DNA from: Amycolatopsis aidingensis
GTDB lineage: Bacteria; Actinomycetota; Actinomycetes; Mycobacteriales; Pseudonocardiaceae
Assembly: GCF_018885265.1 (NCBI RefSeq)
Contig: NZ_CP076538.1
Coordinates: forward strand, 3,694,001 to 3,758,000
Direction of reading: 5' to 3'
DNA: 64,000 nucleotides
How positions within the stretch are numbered: position 1 is the stretch's first letter; each line of letters opens with the position of its first letter. The notes beneath the pieces were generated by a model. The model saw only the letters and a program-made list of their open reading frames with translations, searched no databases and was not told where the DNA came from. Positions 35,781 to 44,046 of the stretch are shown here, in pieces. Both the position numbers and the translations under genes were made by a program.

Positions 35781-36638
35781 GTGGTGATCCAGGACGCGGG
35801 GGTGATGGCGGGCTCTGGCGGCGATGATGTTGCCGGGGCGGGGCTGTCGGCGGTGTCTCCGGTGGTTGTGGTGACCGGGGAGACGTGTACGGGGAAGAGC
35901 ACCGCGGCTGCGGCGTTGGGCGCCGCGGAGGGGCTGGAGTGCTATACCGCGTCGGATCGGCTGGTGACTGCCTTGCGGGGGCAGGGTAAGGCCGAGCGGT
36001 TGCGGTCGTGGTTGTCGGATGAGGCCGATCAGTGCCGCCGTCCGGATGTTGACCGGGCCACTGATCTTGCGGTGTTCCAGGACGTTCAGGTGGCCGGTCG
36101 GCCGCTGGTGGCGGAGTCGGTGTCGTTGCCTGCGCTGCTGCCGCCGGATACGACGGCGCTGGTGGTGCGGCTGGCGGCTCGGCCGCCGGTGCGGGTTGCC
36201 CGGCTGGGCCGGTTGTTGCCGGATCTCAGCGTGGCCCAGTTGCGGACGATCCTGCGGCGGAAGGACCGTTCCACCGTTCGGGCGCTGCGTGCGGCGTGGG
36301 GTGTGCATCCGTTCCCGCCGCCTGCCGCGCACTGGACGGCGGATCTGGTGGTGCAGTGCCCGGCGCAGGAGCGGTGCCCGGATGCGCAGCGGTGCGCGGA
36401 GTCGATCGATGCGGTGATCGCGGCGGCGTACCGGGTGTATCGGATGTACCTGTCGGCCGAGGTTGCCGACGCTACCGGGGCGGCGGATCGGTTGCGGGAG
36501 GTGATTGCCGGGCGCCGGCATCATGTTCGCCGGTGCGCTCCGGCGTTGCTGTACCCGGACACGCCGGTGAGCGTGGCGCGGTGGAAGCGGCGATTGTGGA
36601 CCGAGCTCGCCGCGACGCGGACGGGGCCGGCGTCATGA
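35781..36638 (+). CDS. P-loop kinase-like protein opening the radical SAM operon
   Basis: A 285-residue protein with a GAGGAGGGG ribosome binding site before tandem GTG codons. Walker A is GETCTGKST at about residues 33-41, on a strand VVVVTG. Downstream come a short-chain kinase-like pattern (ECYTASDRLV; PLVAESVSLPALLP as a possible Walker B region) and an Arg-rich lid-like stretch (RLAARPPVRVARLGRLLPDLS...RTILRRKDRS). A C-terminal Cys cluster (CPAQERCPDAQRC) might bind metal. It fits the NMP/AAA-type small-molecule kinases, but the substrate cannot be read. Its stop overlaps the radical SAM start (ATGA). Confidence 0.72.
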   Translation: MVIQDAGVMAGSGGDDVAGAGLSAVSPVVVVTGETCTGKSTAAAALGAAEGLECYTASDRLVTALRGQGKAERLRSWLSDEADQCRRPDVDRATDLAVFQDVQVAGRPLVAESVSLPALLPPDTTALVVRLAARPPVRVARLGRLLPDLSVAQLRTILRRKDRSTVRALRAAWGVHPFPPPAAHWTADLVVQCPAQERCPDAQRCAESIDAVIAAAYRVYRMYLSAEVADATGAADRLREVIAGRRHHVRRCAPALLYPDTPVSVARWKRRLWTELAATRTGPAS

Positions 36639-37591
36639 CCCCGGCACTGAGTGCCGCGGAGGTCGTGTCGCAGTTGGGGTTCGTGCTGGCGATCGACAAC
36701 TGTGCGCGGGGGTGCCGGCATTGCCCGGCGTATGGTTCGGCCGCTCGGGTGGAGCGGGCCTCGTTGCGGACGCTGTCTCGTCGTCTTCACTCGGTCGCCG
36801 CCGCGCGGCGTCGGCTGGGGCTGTCTGCCCGGCCGGAGCGGACCGTGCACTGCTGGCGGATCTCGGATCCGCTGGACTGGGTGTCGCGCACCCGGCGGGA
36901 CGGTACGGCGACCGCCGCTGACCTGGCGTTGTTGTGGCGGGAGCGCCTGGGTGGGCAGGGGTTGTATGTGGTGACCAACGGGTCGGAGGGGCGCCGGACG
37001 GCGCGGCAGGCGCTGACCGTGCTGGCGGCGATGCCGGTGCTGGTGTCCCAGCTGAAGATCACGATCACCCCCGCGGACGCCACCTGGGGCACCGAGGACT
37101 ACGTGGCCGCTCTGGCGGCCGATGTACGGATTGCCAAGCCGTTGTGGGAACTGCCCGCGGACCGCGGCGAGACCAGAGCGGACGCGCGGCGGTTGCGGCT
37201 GAACGTGAAGACCACCGCGGCCCAGGAGGCCGAGGCGCGCGAGGTGACCGAGGCGATCCTGCGCGGCGCGGGCCTGTCCCGCAAGACTGTGGGGGACGTG
37301 ATCGACGATTCCCGGTTCGTGGCGTTCAAGCCGATCTACGACCTGGGTGCCGCGGACGGGGCGGCCGGCCCGGTGTCGGGGGCGCTCGACCTGGCCGAGG
37401 TCGGCACCGGCCGCCGGTACAAGCCGACCCCGCGCGATCGATCCCGGACGCAGTACGGCATCCGCCCGGACGGTCGGCTGTTCGCGGTGGACATGTACGC
37501 CTTCACCGAGACCGACCTGTCCGACCACGAGACCGGCCGTGCCCTGTACTGGGACGACCGGGTCGGCGAGGTGGCGGTGTCCGATGTGTGA
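36635..37591 (+). CDS. Radical SAM protein
   Basis: A 318-residue protein with the radical SAM cysteine motif near its N terminus, CARGCRHC (CxxxCxxC) at about residues 27-34, on the expected strand FVLAIDN. Later features fit the partial TIM barrel: VHCWRISDPLDW, GLYVVTNGSEG, QLKITITP and LRLNVKTT. There is no SPASM Cys cluster, so a second iron-sulfur site is not evident. The C terminus (FKPIYDLG, TQYGIRPDGRLFAVDMYAFTETDLSDH) does not match a subfamily I know. It sits between a P-loop kinase and a DUF89/ARMT1-like protein with overlapping ends. Its reaction is unknown; context suggests a phosphorylated or nucleotide-like substrate. Confidence 0.85.
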   Translation: MTPALSAAEVVSQLGFVLAIDNCARGCRHCPAYGSAARVERASLRTLSRRLHSVAAARRRLGLSARPERTVHCWRISDPLDWVSRTRRDGTATAADLALLWRERLGGQGLYVVTNGSEGRRTARQALTVLAAMPVLVSQLKITITPADATWGTEDYVAALAADVRIAKPLWELPADRGETRADARRLRLNVKTTAAQEAEAREVTEAILRGAGLSRKTVGDVIDDSRFVAFKPIYDLGAADGAAGPVSGALDLAEVGTGRRYKPTPRDRSRTQYGIRPDGRLFAVDMYAFTETDLSDHETGRALYWDDRVGEVAVSDV

Positions 37592-39077
37592 CGCCCGGCC
37601 ACCGATGCTGCCGCCGTCCCAGTGGGTCACGGTCGACGCGGCGGGATGGCGTGAGCACCGCGACACCGTGCTGGGCCGCGGCTGCGAGCCTGGTGAGGCG
37701 GGGTCGCTGCTGGTCGGCGTCCCGGACTCGTTCACCCTCGCCGAACGGCTGGAGAGCCGTCCACGGTGGCTGGCCCCCGAGGAGCGGGACGGGGCCGTGT
37801 GGCTGCGTGACCTGGTCACCCGGCGACTGGGCGCGCGCTCCCGCACCTCGAGCGGCGCGGCCGCGGAGCACGTCCATGACCAGGTGCGGCGGGTGCTGGA
37901 GCTGCCGGATCACGACGGGCGGCCGGTGGCCGAGACGGTGTGGAACCAGGAGGCGCCGTACCTGATCGATCGGGTCGCGGCCTGGTGCCTGACCGGCGAT
38001 CCCGGACACGACCTCGATCCATTGCCCGCCAGCGTCGACCGGAGCCGGGGTGTGGCCATGGGGTTGCTGACCGGCCTGGCCGCGCGCCAGCAACCCGCTG
38101 ACAGCGACGAGCTGTGCCGCTGGGCACTGACCGCCGGACTGCTCGACCTGGGCATCAAAGGTGGCCGGGCCGTATGCCAGCCGCTGACGATCCCCCGCGG
38201 TGCGAACTGGCCCGCCCGGGTGGCGGCCGCGCTGGTGGTCTCCGCGCAACGCCCCCGGGCTGTGGACCACCTGGCCGCCTTGCACACCACCGTGGGCGCC
38301 GGTGCGGCACACCTGGTGCTGTTCACCGACGACCTGATCGAAACCGCGATCGACCTGCAGTTCCTGCAGCACCTACTCCGCCGCCATCCCCGGCTCCGGG
38401 TCACCGTGGCGCCGCGCAGCCGCCGCACGGACAACGACGCCACCCACGCCGATGTCCGGCTCCTGCTCGGTCATGCCGCGCTGCGGGACCTCGCCGCCGC
38501 CGTCGATACCGGCCGGGTCACGATCACCCCGCACGGCCCGGCCACCGCGACCGTCCTGCTGGACAAGCTGCACCCCACCGTGCTGCGGACGCTGCACGAG
38601 GCCGACGCGGTCGTGGTGAAAGGCGGCCGCAACCACGAACTGCTCACCGGCACACTCGACCGGCCACTGTGGACCGGATACGTGGTCGCGCGGGAGTTCA
38701 CCGAGGCACAGGCCGGCTACGACGCCCGACCGGGCCCACTGATGTTCGTGCACGCAGCCCCCGGCCAGCGACCGTGGTGGGGCTGGCGCGGCCGGGCGCA
38801 CCGCATCCTGCCCGTGGCCGACGACCGCCCCGTCCCGGCGTGCTGGACCACCATCGCCGACCGGCACCGCCGCGAGACCGACCCCGAGGCGCAGCGCCGC
38901 GACCTCGCCCTGCTCCTGCGGTGCTGGCCGCAGCTGAGCCGCGACTATCCCGACCTCGCCCGCGCGGAGATCCGCACCCTGGCCCACGGGCTTGCCCGCA
39001 CCAGGCTCGCACCGCACGACCGCCACCTGCTGCACCAGGCGCGCCTGGTCACCGACCCTCCAGGAGCACCCTCGTGA
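37584..39077 (+). CDS. DUF89/ARMT1-like damage-control phosphatase-like protein
   Basis: A 497-residue protein overlapping the radical SAM gene by eight bases. The N-terminal half is helical. The second half has the DUF89/ARMT1 metal-site series: LVLFTDDLIETAIDLQFLQHLL (in place of DNAGE...D), RRTDNDATHADVRLLL (NDAT motif), and ADAVVVKGGRNHELLTG (the KGxxNxE motif). DUF89 enzymes are Mn/Ni-dependent phosphatases that remove damaged or surplus phosphometabolites. The usual DN at the first motif is DD here, so activity could be altered. It links the operon to phospho-metabolite chemistry. Confidence 0.72.
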   Translation: MCDARPPMLPPSQWVTVDAAGWREHRDTVLGRGCEPGEAGSLLVGVPDSFTLAERLESRPRWLAPEERDGAVWLRDLVTRRLGARSRTSSGAAAEHVHDQVRRVLELPDHDGRPVAETVWNQEAPYLIDRVAAWCLTGDPGHDLDPLPASVDRSRGVAMGLLTGLAARQQPADSDELCRWALTAGLLDLGIKGGRAVCQPLTIPRGANWPARVAAALVVSAQRPRAVDHLAALHTTVGAGAAHLVLFTDDLIETAIDLQFLQHLLRRHPRLRVTVAPRSRRTDNDATHADVRLLLGHAALRDLAAAVDTGRVTITPHGPATATVLLDKLHPTVLRTLHEADAVVVKGGRNHELLTGTLDRPLWTGYVVAREFTEAQAGYDARPGPLMFVHAAPGQRPWWGWRGRAHRILPVADDRPVPACWTTIADRHRRETDPEAQRRDLALLLRCWPQLSRDYPDLARAEIRTLAHGLARTRLAPHDRHLLHQARLVTDPPGAPS

Positions 39078-39700
39078 TCCACGATCAGCACGGCACGCCG
39101 GTGGAGCACGCCACCGCGCTGGCCCGCATCGCCGCCGCACTCGACCGGCGCTTCCCGCACCACAACACCCCCGGCGACCGCCTGGGCCGGCTGCTGGAGG
39201 AACTCGGCGAACTGGCCGACGCGGTCCTCGCGCTGTACGAGGTCGGCACTGCCCTGCCGAACAGCCCGACCGGCCCGTCCCGGGACCTGCTGCGCCTGGG
39301 CGCGGGCAAGGAAGTGGAGGACGTGCTGCGCGCCGCCGCCGGCATCGCCGGCCACTACGGGATCCCCTTCCACCTGCCCGCACCGGCCACCCGTACCTGC
39401 GGGGACGACCCGGCGGGCTGCTACCGGTTGCTGGCCGAGCTCACCGCCAGCGCGGGCGCCCTGGCCGCCGCCGTGCACCACACCCGGGGCATGGGCGTCA
39501 AGCAGGACAAGCACGGCACCGCCACCCCGGCACAACTACGCGACACGGTCGCCGAGCTCGTGGAGCGCGTCCTCACCCTCGCCGCGGTCCTCGACCTCGG
39601 CGACGTGCTGTGGGCCTGTCTCGGCCGCCATTACCGCGCCTACCAGCGCGACGGCTACCTCCGCGACACCAGCACCGACCAGGACACCGCCGATGCGTGA
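39074..39700 (+). CDS. MazG-like NTP pyrophosphohydrolase
   Basis: A 208-residue all-helical protein with MazG-type metal residues: RLLEELGELADAV (ExxE-type) followed by GKEVEDVLRAAAGIA (ExxD-type). The GTG at 39074 overlaps the previous stop (GTGA). MazG-like enzymes cleave (deoxy)nucleoside triphosphates to monophosphate and pyrophosphate, often for house-cleaning. The C-terminal half is a second helical region (LRDTVAELVERVLTLAAVLDLGDVLWACL) that could be a degenerate repeat of the fold. It is coupled to the histidine phosphatase by an 8-base overlap. Confidence 0.75.
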   Translation: MIHDQHGTPVEHATALARIAAALDRRFPHHNTPGDRLGRLLEELGELADAVLALYEVGTALPNSPTGPSRDLLRLGAGKEVEDVLRAAAGIAGHYGIPFHLPAPATRTCGDDPAGCYRLLAELTASAGALAAAVHHTRGMGVKQDKHGTATPAQLRDTVAELVERVLTLAAVLDLGDVLWACLGRHYRAYQRDGYLRDTSTDQDTADA

Positions 39701-40406
39701 GATCCTCCTGGCCCGGCACGGCCAGGCCCACTGCTCCGTGAACGGGGTCATCGCCAGCGACGCCTGCGGCGGCCTGACCGACCTCGGCCGATGGCAGGCC
39801 CACCGGCTCGGCCACCGGCTGCGCGCCGAGCACGACCGCGGGCGGCCCGTCCTGCGGATCCACGCCAGCCCGGTCCTGCGTGCACGCCAGACCGCCCAGG
39901 CGGTCGCCGAGCACCTCGACCTCGAGCCCATCGTTGAGCCCGCCCTGCGCGTGCCCGATCCCGGCCCACAGGCCGAAGGCTACCCCTGGGAAGAGCTGCG
40001 ACGCCGGTGGCCACCCGACCCGGACCGGCCCAGCCGTCCCCTGATCGACGGCGGCGAATCCTGGTGGCACTTCCTGCACCGGACCCACGCCTGCCTCCGG
40101 GACCTCTTCCACCACCACACCACCGACGGGCGGATCCTCGTCATCGCGCACTCCGAGGTGATCACCGCGGCCGTCGCCCTGCTCTCCGGGCACGCGGATC
40201 TGCACCGGCTGACCGTCGACGCGCACCCGGCCGGTATCACCCGCCTGGCCGCCGTCACCGAACGGCCGCACGTTCCGCTCCTGGCCCAGCGCTGGCATCT
40301 CAGCGCGCACAACGACCTCGCGCACCTGCTCGATCTGGTCTGGCCGGCCACCGACGAAGACGAGAACCCGCCACTCACTGGCCCCGGAGAACGGACGCCC
40401 CGATGA
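39693..40406 (+). CDS. Histidine phosphatase family protein
   Basis: A 237-residue phosphoglycerate-mutase-like phosphatase. It has the N-terminal LLARHGQA (RHG) motif with the nucleophilic His at about residue 9, IHASPVLRARQTAQAV carrying the second Arg, a Glu in the EELRRRWPPDP region, and VIAHSEV with the second catalytic His at about 152. Such enzymes act on small phosphomonoesters. Within this operon it would be a second phosphatase beside the DUF89-like protein. The stop overlaps the next ATG. Confidence 0.87.
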   Translation: MREILLARHGQAHCSVNGVIASDACGGLTDLGRWQAHRLGHRLRAEHDRGRPVLRIHASPVLRARQTAQAVAEHLDLEPIVEPALRVPDPGPQAEGYPWEELRRRWPPDPDRPSRPLIDGGESWWHFLHRTHACLRDLFHHHTTDGRILVIAHSEVITAAVALLSGHADLHRLTVDAHPAGITRLAAVTERPHVPLLAQRWHLSAHNDLAHLLDLVWPATDEDENPPLTGPGERTPR

Positions 40407-40651
40407 GTGACTCGCTGCGCCTCATCCGATTCATACCCCGGACCGGGGTTCCCCGCACGGTGCACCTGGTGCCACCACCGGCCCGCACGGGCCAGCCGGT
40501 CACGATCGGCGACTACGTGCGGGTGCTCACCGCGTTGTGCGGCCAGCAGTTCGCTCCCGGCGAGGCCGAGATGCTGTCCCACGCAAGCGAGGACCTGTGC
40601 CGGCGGTGCGCGGCCGCCGCGGCACAGCCACCGTCGACGGGGGAGCAGTGA
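40403..40651 (+). CDS. Small hypothetical protein with Cys pair
   Basis: An 82-residue protein overlapping the phosphatase stop (ATGA) and ending one base into the next gene. Sequence features are TVHLVPPPARTGQPVTIGDYVRVLTALCG and a C-terminal EDLCRRCAAAA with a CxxC pair. The CxxC plus the preceding Cys suggest metal or disulfide chemistry, but no family is recognised. Its conservation with the operon could not be checked. Confidence 0.55.
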   Translation: MSDSLRLIRFIPRTGVPRTVHLVPPPARTGQPVTIGDYVRVLTALCGQQFAPGEAEMLSHASEDLCRRCAAAAAQPPSTGEQ

Positions 40652-40911
40652 TGGTCCCGGTCACGGCTCTGGTCGGCGCGTGCCTGATGGCGATCGCCGT
40701 CGGGTTCTGGCTCGGGCTGGCCTTCACCGGCCGAGCGCACCGCGGAAACCACAGCTTCCACGACCCCGCCGTATCCGTCCACGCCACCGCCGCACGCGCA
40801 CAGGCCACACACCAGCAGCCGCGCAGCGTCGACGCCCCGGCGGCGCACCGGGCCACCGGCAACCCCAACGTCGGCGGCCGCCACCGCCTCATCGAACGGC
40901 CCCCATCATGA
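40651..40911 (+). CDS. Small single-pass membrane protein before the sigma factor
   Basis: An 86-residue protein with one N-terminal transmembrane helix (VTALVGACLMAIAVGFWLGLAF) and a His/Ala-rich hydrophilic tail. Start at ATG 40651 overlaps the preceding stop by one base (GTG 40648 is possible), and the stop overlaps the sigma factor start. The position directly before an ECF-type sigma gene makes a regulatory or anti-sigma role imaginable, but no zinc anti-sigma motif is present. Function unknown. Confidence 0.5.
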   Translation: MVPVTALVGACLMAIAVGFWLGLAFTGRAHRGNHSFHDPAVSVHATAARAQATHQQPRSVDAPAAHRATGNPNVGGRHRLIERPPS

Positions 40912-41531
40912 CCACCGACCTGACCAGCCGCGTCCGGGACGGCGACCTCGACGCCTACGGCCACCTGTTCGCGGCCCACCGCGCCGACGCCACCCGCGTG
41001 GCCCGCCGCTACGCCGGTGCACAGGTCGACGCGGACGAACTGGTGGCCACGGCCTTCGACAACACCCTGACCGCACTCCTGCACGGCCGCGGGCCCGGGG
41101 ACACGACGTTCCTGCCCTACCTCCGCGTCGCCATGCGCAGGGCGGCAGCACAGTCCCTCCTCCGGGCACGGCGGGACCGCGAACTCGCCGAACGCCTCGG
41201 CCACCACCTCGCCACCGCCGGCCACACGGAACCAGGGGATACCGATCGGGCGCAGCAGGCGGCCGTGGTGGAGGCCTTCAACCGACTCCCACCCCGATAC
41301 CGGGCAGTGCTGGGGCTGACCGCCATCGAGGGCACAACCAAGGCCGTCGTGTGCGCGGCACTGAACCTCACCTCGGCTGCCGTCGACGCCCTGGCCTACC
41401 GCGCCCGCAACCAGCTACGGCGCTACTTCGCCGAAGAACACAGCAAGATCAACGCCGCCCCGGACGCCGAACAACGACGAGCACGCGTCCTGCGGCACAT
41501 CGCCCCTGCTCAGGCCGGGGCAGGGAGGTAA
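40908..41531 (+). CDS. ECF-type RNA polymerase sigma factor
   Basis: A 207-residue sigma-70-like protein. Region 2 is at about 4-80 (LTSRVRDGDLDAYGHLFAAHRADATRVARRYAGAQVDADELVATAFDNTL) and region 4 at about 115-175 (VVEAFNRLPPRYRAVLGLTAIEGTTKAVVCAALNLTSAAVDALAYRARNQLR). This is the layout of ECF factors lacking region 3. ATGA overlap with the small membrane protein. It could drive its own operon; no ECF-type promoter was identified with confidence. The following zinc-ligand-poor small protein is not an obvious anti-sigma. Confidence 0.82.
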   Translation: MTTDLTSRVRDGDLDAYGHLFAAHRADATRVARRYAGAQVDADELVATAFDNTLTALLHGRGPGDTTFLPYLRVAMRRAAAQSLLRARRDRELAERLGHHLATAGHTEPGDTDRAQQAAVVEAFNRLPPRYRAVLGLTAIEGTTKAVVCAALNLTSAAVDALAYRARNQLRRYFAEEHSKINAAPDAEQRRARVLRHIAPAQAGAGR

Positions 41532-41536
41532 CCACC

Positions 41537-41773
41537 ATGAGGCCTACCAACGGCGGGCTCTGCACCGACACCTGCATGTACGTGGACGAGCAGTCCACCT
41601 TCGAACTGGACACCTCAGGCAACGAAGTCCAGGTCACGATCGCCGGCCAACACGGCGACACCTGCTGCCTCATCCTCGCCTGGGGCGCCGTCGAACGCCT
41701 CACCCCGCTGTTCGAGCAGGCCGTCCAGCGCATCCCTCAGCAGACCTCCGCTGGCACGGTCCCAGAAACGTGA
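41537..41773 (+). CDS. Small Cys-containing hypothetical protein
   Basis: A 78-residue protein with a GGGAGG ribosome binding site six bases before the ATG, directly after the sigma factor. It has CTDTCMYVDEQS at the N terminus and HGDTCCLILAWGAVERLTPLFEQAV in the middle. The Cys pairs might bind a metal. I do not recognise the family; by position it belongs to the radical SAM/sigma operon. Confidence 0.58.
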   Translation: MRPTNGGLCTDTCMYVDEQSTFELDTSGNEVQVTIAGQHGDTCCLILAWGAVERLTPLFEQAVQRIPQQTSAGTVPET

Positions 41774-41889
41774 TCGTGATCCGGCCGCGTGGGCCCGTGC
41801 TTGCGAAGTCACCGAAGACGTACTGCGCACGTTCGACGCTCAACGAAACGACACTCATACCGTATGGTCGTAAGGTAAGGAAATTCGGC

Positions 41890-44040
41890 GTGGTCGCGGG
41901 GGGTGCGGACGTGAGCGACTCCGGGGACAGACTGGACCCCGCCGCTGAGATCACCGTCGGTGGCGGGAACGAGATATCCGGCTACGTACGGGGTTCAGCG
42001 GTCCAGGCTGGTGCAGTGCATGGTGATGTACACATCCACCATGGTGACGCGTCCAGCGTGACGCTGGTTCCCCGGCAGTTACTTCCGCCGCCTTCTCGGT
42101 TCGCCAACCGGCAACGAGAACTGTCTACATTAGACGAGTTTCTGCAAGGCCCGGACGAGATTGCGCCCACCATCGTCCTGCTGCGGGGACAGGGAGGTGT
42201 CGGAAAGACAGCCTTGGCGCTCCGCTGGCTGGATCAACTGACCGATCGGTTTCCGGACGGGCAGCTGTATGCGGACCTCGCGCTGTCGACAGGCGAGCCG
42301 ATCTCGTCCGAAGACGTGCTGGGCCAGTTTCTCCGTGCGTTGGGTGTTGCCCCGAGGCAGGTACCGACCGGGCTGGCTGAGCGCACGGCGTTGTTCCGAT
42401 CAGTGACCGCGGGCCGAGCGGTGGCGGTGCTACTGGACAACGCCGCCTCCGCCGCACAGGCCCGCGTGCTGGTGCCGGCGTCCGGCAGCGGGCTCGCCGT
42501 GGTGACGAGTCGCCGACCGCTGTTGGGGCTGCTGGCAGCCGGTGCGCACGCAGTTCAGGTTGATCCGCTGGACCCCGACGGGGCACTCGAACTGCTTTCG
42601 TATCGTGTGGGAAACCAGCGGGTGCGACGTGAACGGAACCCGGCGACAGCGTTGGTCCACCTGTGCGGCGGATTGCCGATTGCGCTGTGTGTAGCAGCGG
42701 CTCGAGTGGCGTCGCGCCCCCGACGTCCGCTCGCCCGCATGGTCGATGACCTTTCCAACGAGCGGCTGCGACTGGACCGGCTGTCGGCCGAGGAGGACCT
42801 CTCCGTGCGTTCCATGTTCGACGTCGCCTACACCGACCTCGACGTGCATGCGCGACGGGTGTACCGGACGATGGGACTTCATCCCGGTGGTCTCTTCGCC
42901 GCCGAGGTGGCGTCGGCGGCGCTCGAGATGGGCGTTGCTGACGCCCGGGATGCGTTGGACGGCTTGGTTGATGCCAGCCTCCTCGAAGAGGTGGACGACC
43001 GCCACTACCAGTTTCACGATTTGGTGCGGGTCCACGCGCAGGACCAAGCACTCCAGCACGATAGTGATCACGATCGAGCGACCGTGGTTCGGAAGATGCT
43101 GGACTGGTACCTGTTCGCGGCGAGGTCCATGAGTGAGGTCGTGATGCCGGCGCGTCGCGTGCTCGACTACGCCTTCGAGCCGTCGGCGGATACGTTCACC
43201 CTGCCGGACGACGTAGCAGGGCACGAGGCAGCCCTGGACTGGCTGGAGCGCCACCGTCTGGTCCTGATCGCTGCTACGCGAGAAGCCGCCCAACGACAGT
43301 GGGCCGAGCTTGCCTACCACTTGGCTGATGTTCTCCAGCCGTTGTTCATCCTGCACAAGCATGAGCGTCAGGCGCTCGAGGTCGGCGAGGTCGCGCTGCG
43401 GGCCGCCCGTGAATGGGGGAGTGTGCGTGCGGAGAACAGTACACAGAAACGCCTGGCCAGAGCGTACGCGCACCTCGGACGCTTCGACCAGGCCGAGCAG
43501 CATGCCGAGGAGATGCTGCACCGCACTCGCGACCGGGCTGACCGGCGAGGAGAGGCCAGTGCGCTGAAGAACCTGGCCTTCCTCCAGGCGGAGACCGGAC
43601 AGTTCGACCTTGCGGCGGCGACGTTTGATCAGACCCTGGCGATTCTGCGAGCGTTGGGAAAACGCCGGGGTGAGGCGCTGACGCTCGTGGAGTTAGGCCG
43701 GACGCTTATCCGATTGGGCGATTTTGAACGGGCCGCTGAACGGCTGCGTAGAGCGCGTGACCTGTTCGCCAGCCTGGACGTGCCGGATCGGTACAACGAC
43801 GCGCGGGCCGCGGCCTCCCTCGGAGCGGCAGAGATGTACCTGGAGCGCCACGACACCGCTCGTGCTCTCCTGCAGGGCGCAGTGACCGTACTCGCCGAGC
43901 ATGGAGCGCACCAGCAGCGTGGCCAGGTTCATCGAGCCCTGGCCGAGCTGGCCAGGCGAGTCGGTGATTCGGCCGAGGCTCGGCGGCAGGACGACATCGC
44001 CGAGGCTCTCGGAACGGCGGCCGACTCGCGCTGGCCGTAG
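41890..44040 (+). CDS. NB-ARC/TPR STAND ATPase
   Basis: About 716 residues. I choose GTG 41890 because AAGGAA lies a few bases upstream; an upstream ATG at 41770 is in frame but overlaps the preceding gene and adds unconvincing sequence. N terminus: GNEISGYVRGSAVQAGAVHG and a His tail, a Gly/Val-patterned motif like that of the 20551-22713 protein. Then NB-ARC: Walker A GQGGVGKT at 100-107, RAVAVLLDN (Walker B), TSRRPLLGLL, GGLPIALCVAAARV, and HYQFHDLVRVHAQ. The rest is TPRs. It is a probable ATP-dependent signalling switch with no DNA-binding domain. Confidence 0.85.
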   Translation: MVAGGADVSDSGDRLDPAAEITVGGGNEISGYVRGSAVQAGAVHGDVHIHHGDASSVTLVPRQLLPPPSRFANRQRELSTLDEFLQGPDEIAPTIVLLRGQGGVGKTALALRWLDQLTDRFPDGQLYADLALSTGEPISSEDVLGQFLRALGVAPRQVPTGLAERTALFRSVTAGRAVAVLLDNAASAAQARVLVPASGSGLAVVTSRRPLLGLLAAGAHAVQVDPLDPDGALELLSYRVGNQRVRRERNPATALVHLCGGLPIALCVAAARVASRPRRPLARMVDDLSNERLRLDRLSAEEDLSVRSMFDVAYTDLDVHARRVYRTMGLHPGGLFAAEVASAALEMGVADARDALDGLVDASLLEEVDDRHYQFHDLVRVHAQDQALQHDSDHDRATVVRKMLDWYLFAARSMSEVVMPARRVLDYAFEPSADTFTLPDDVAGHEAALDWLERHRLVLIAATREAAQRQWAELAYHLADVLQPLFILHKHERQALEVGEVALRAAREWGSVRAENSTQKRLARAYAHLGRFDQAEQHAEEMLHRTRDRADRRGEASALKNLAFLQAETGQFDLAAATFDQTLAILRALGKRRGEALTLVELGRTLIRLGDFERAAERLRRARDLFASLDVPDRYNDARAAASLGAAEMYLERHDTARALLQGAVTVLAEHGAHQQRGQVHRALAELARRVGDSAEARRQDDIAEALGTAADSRWP

Positions 44041-44046
44041 ACCCGT

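Noticed and set aside
35245..41773. Viperin-like antiviral nucleotide system
   Set aside because: The radical SAM protein shares only CxxxCxxC with viperins; the characteristic viperin sequence around the motif is absent.
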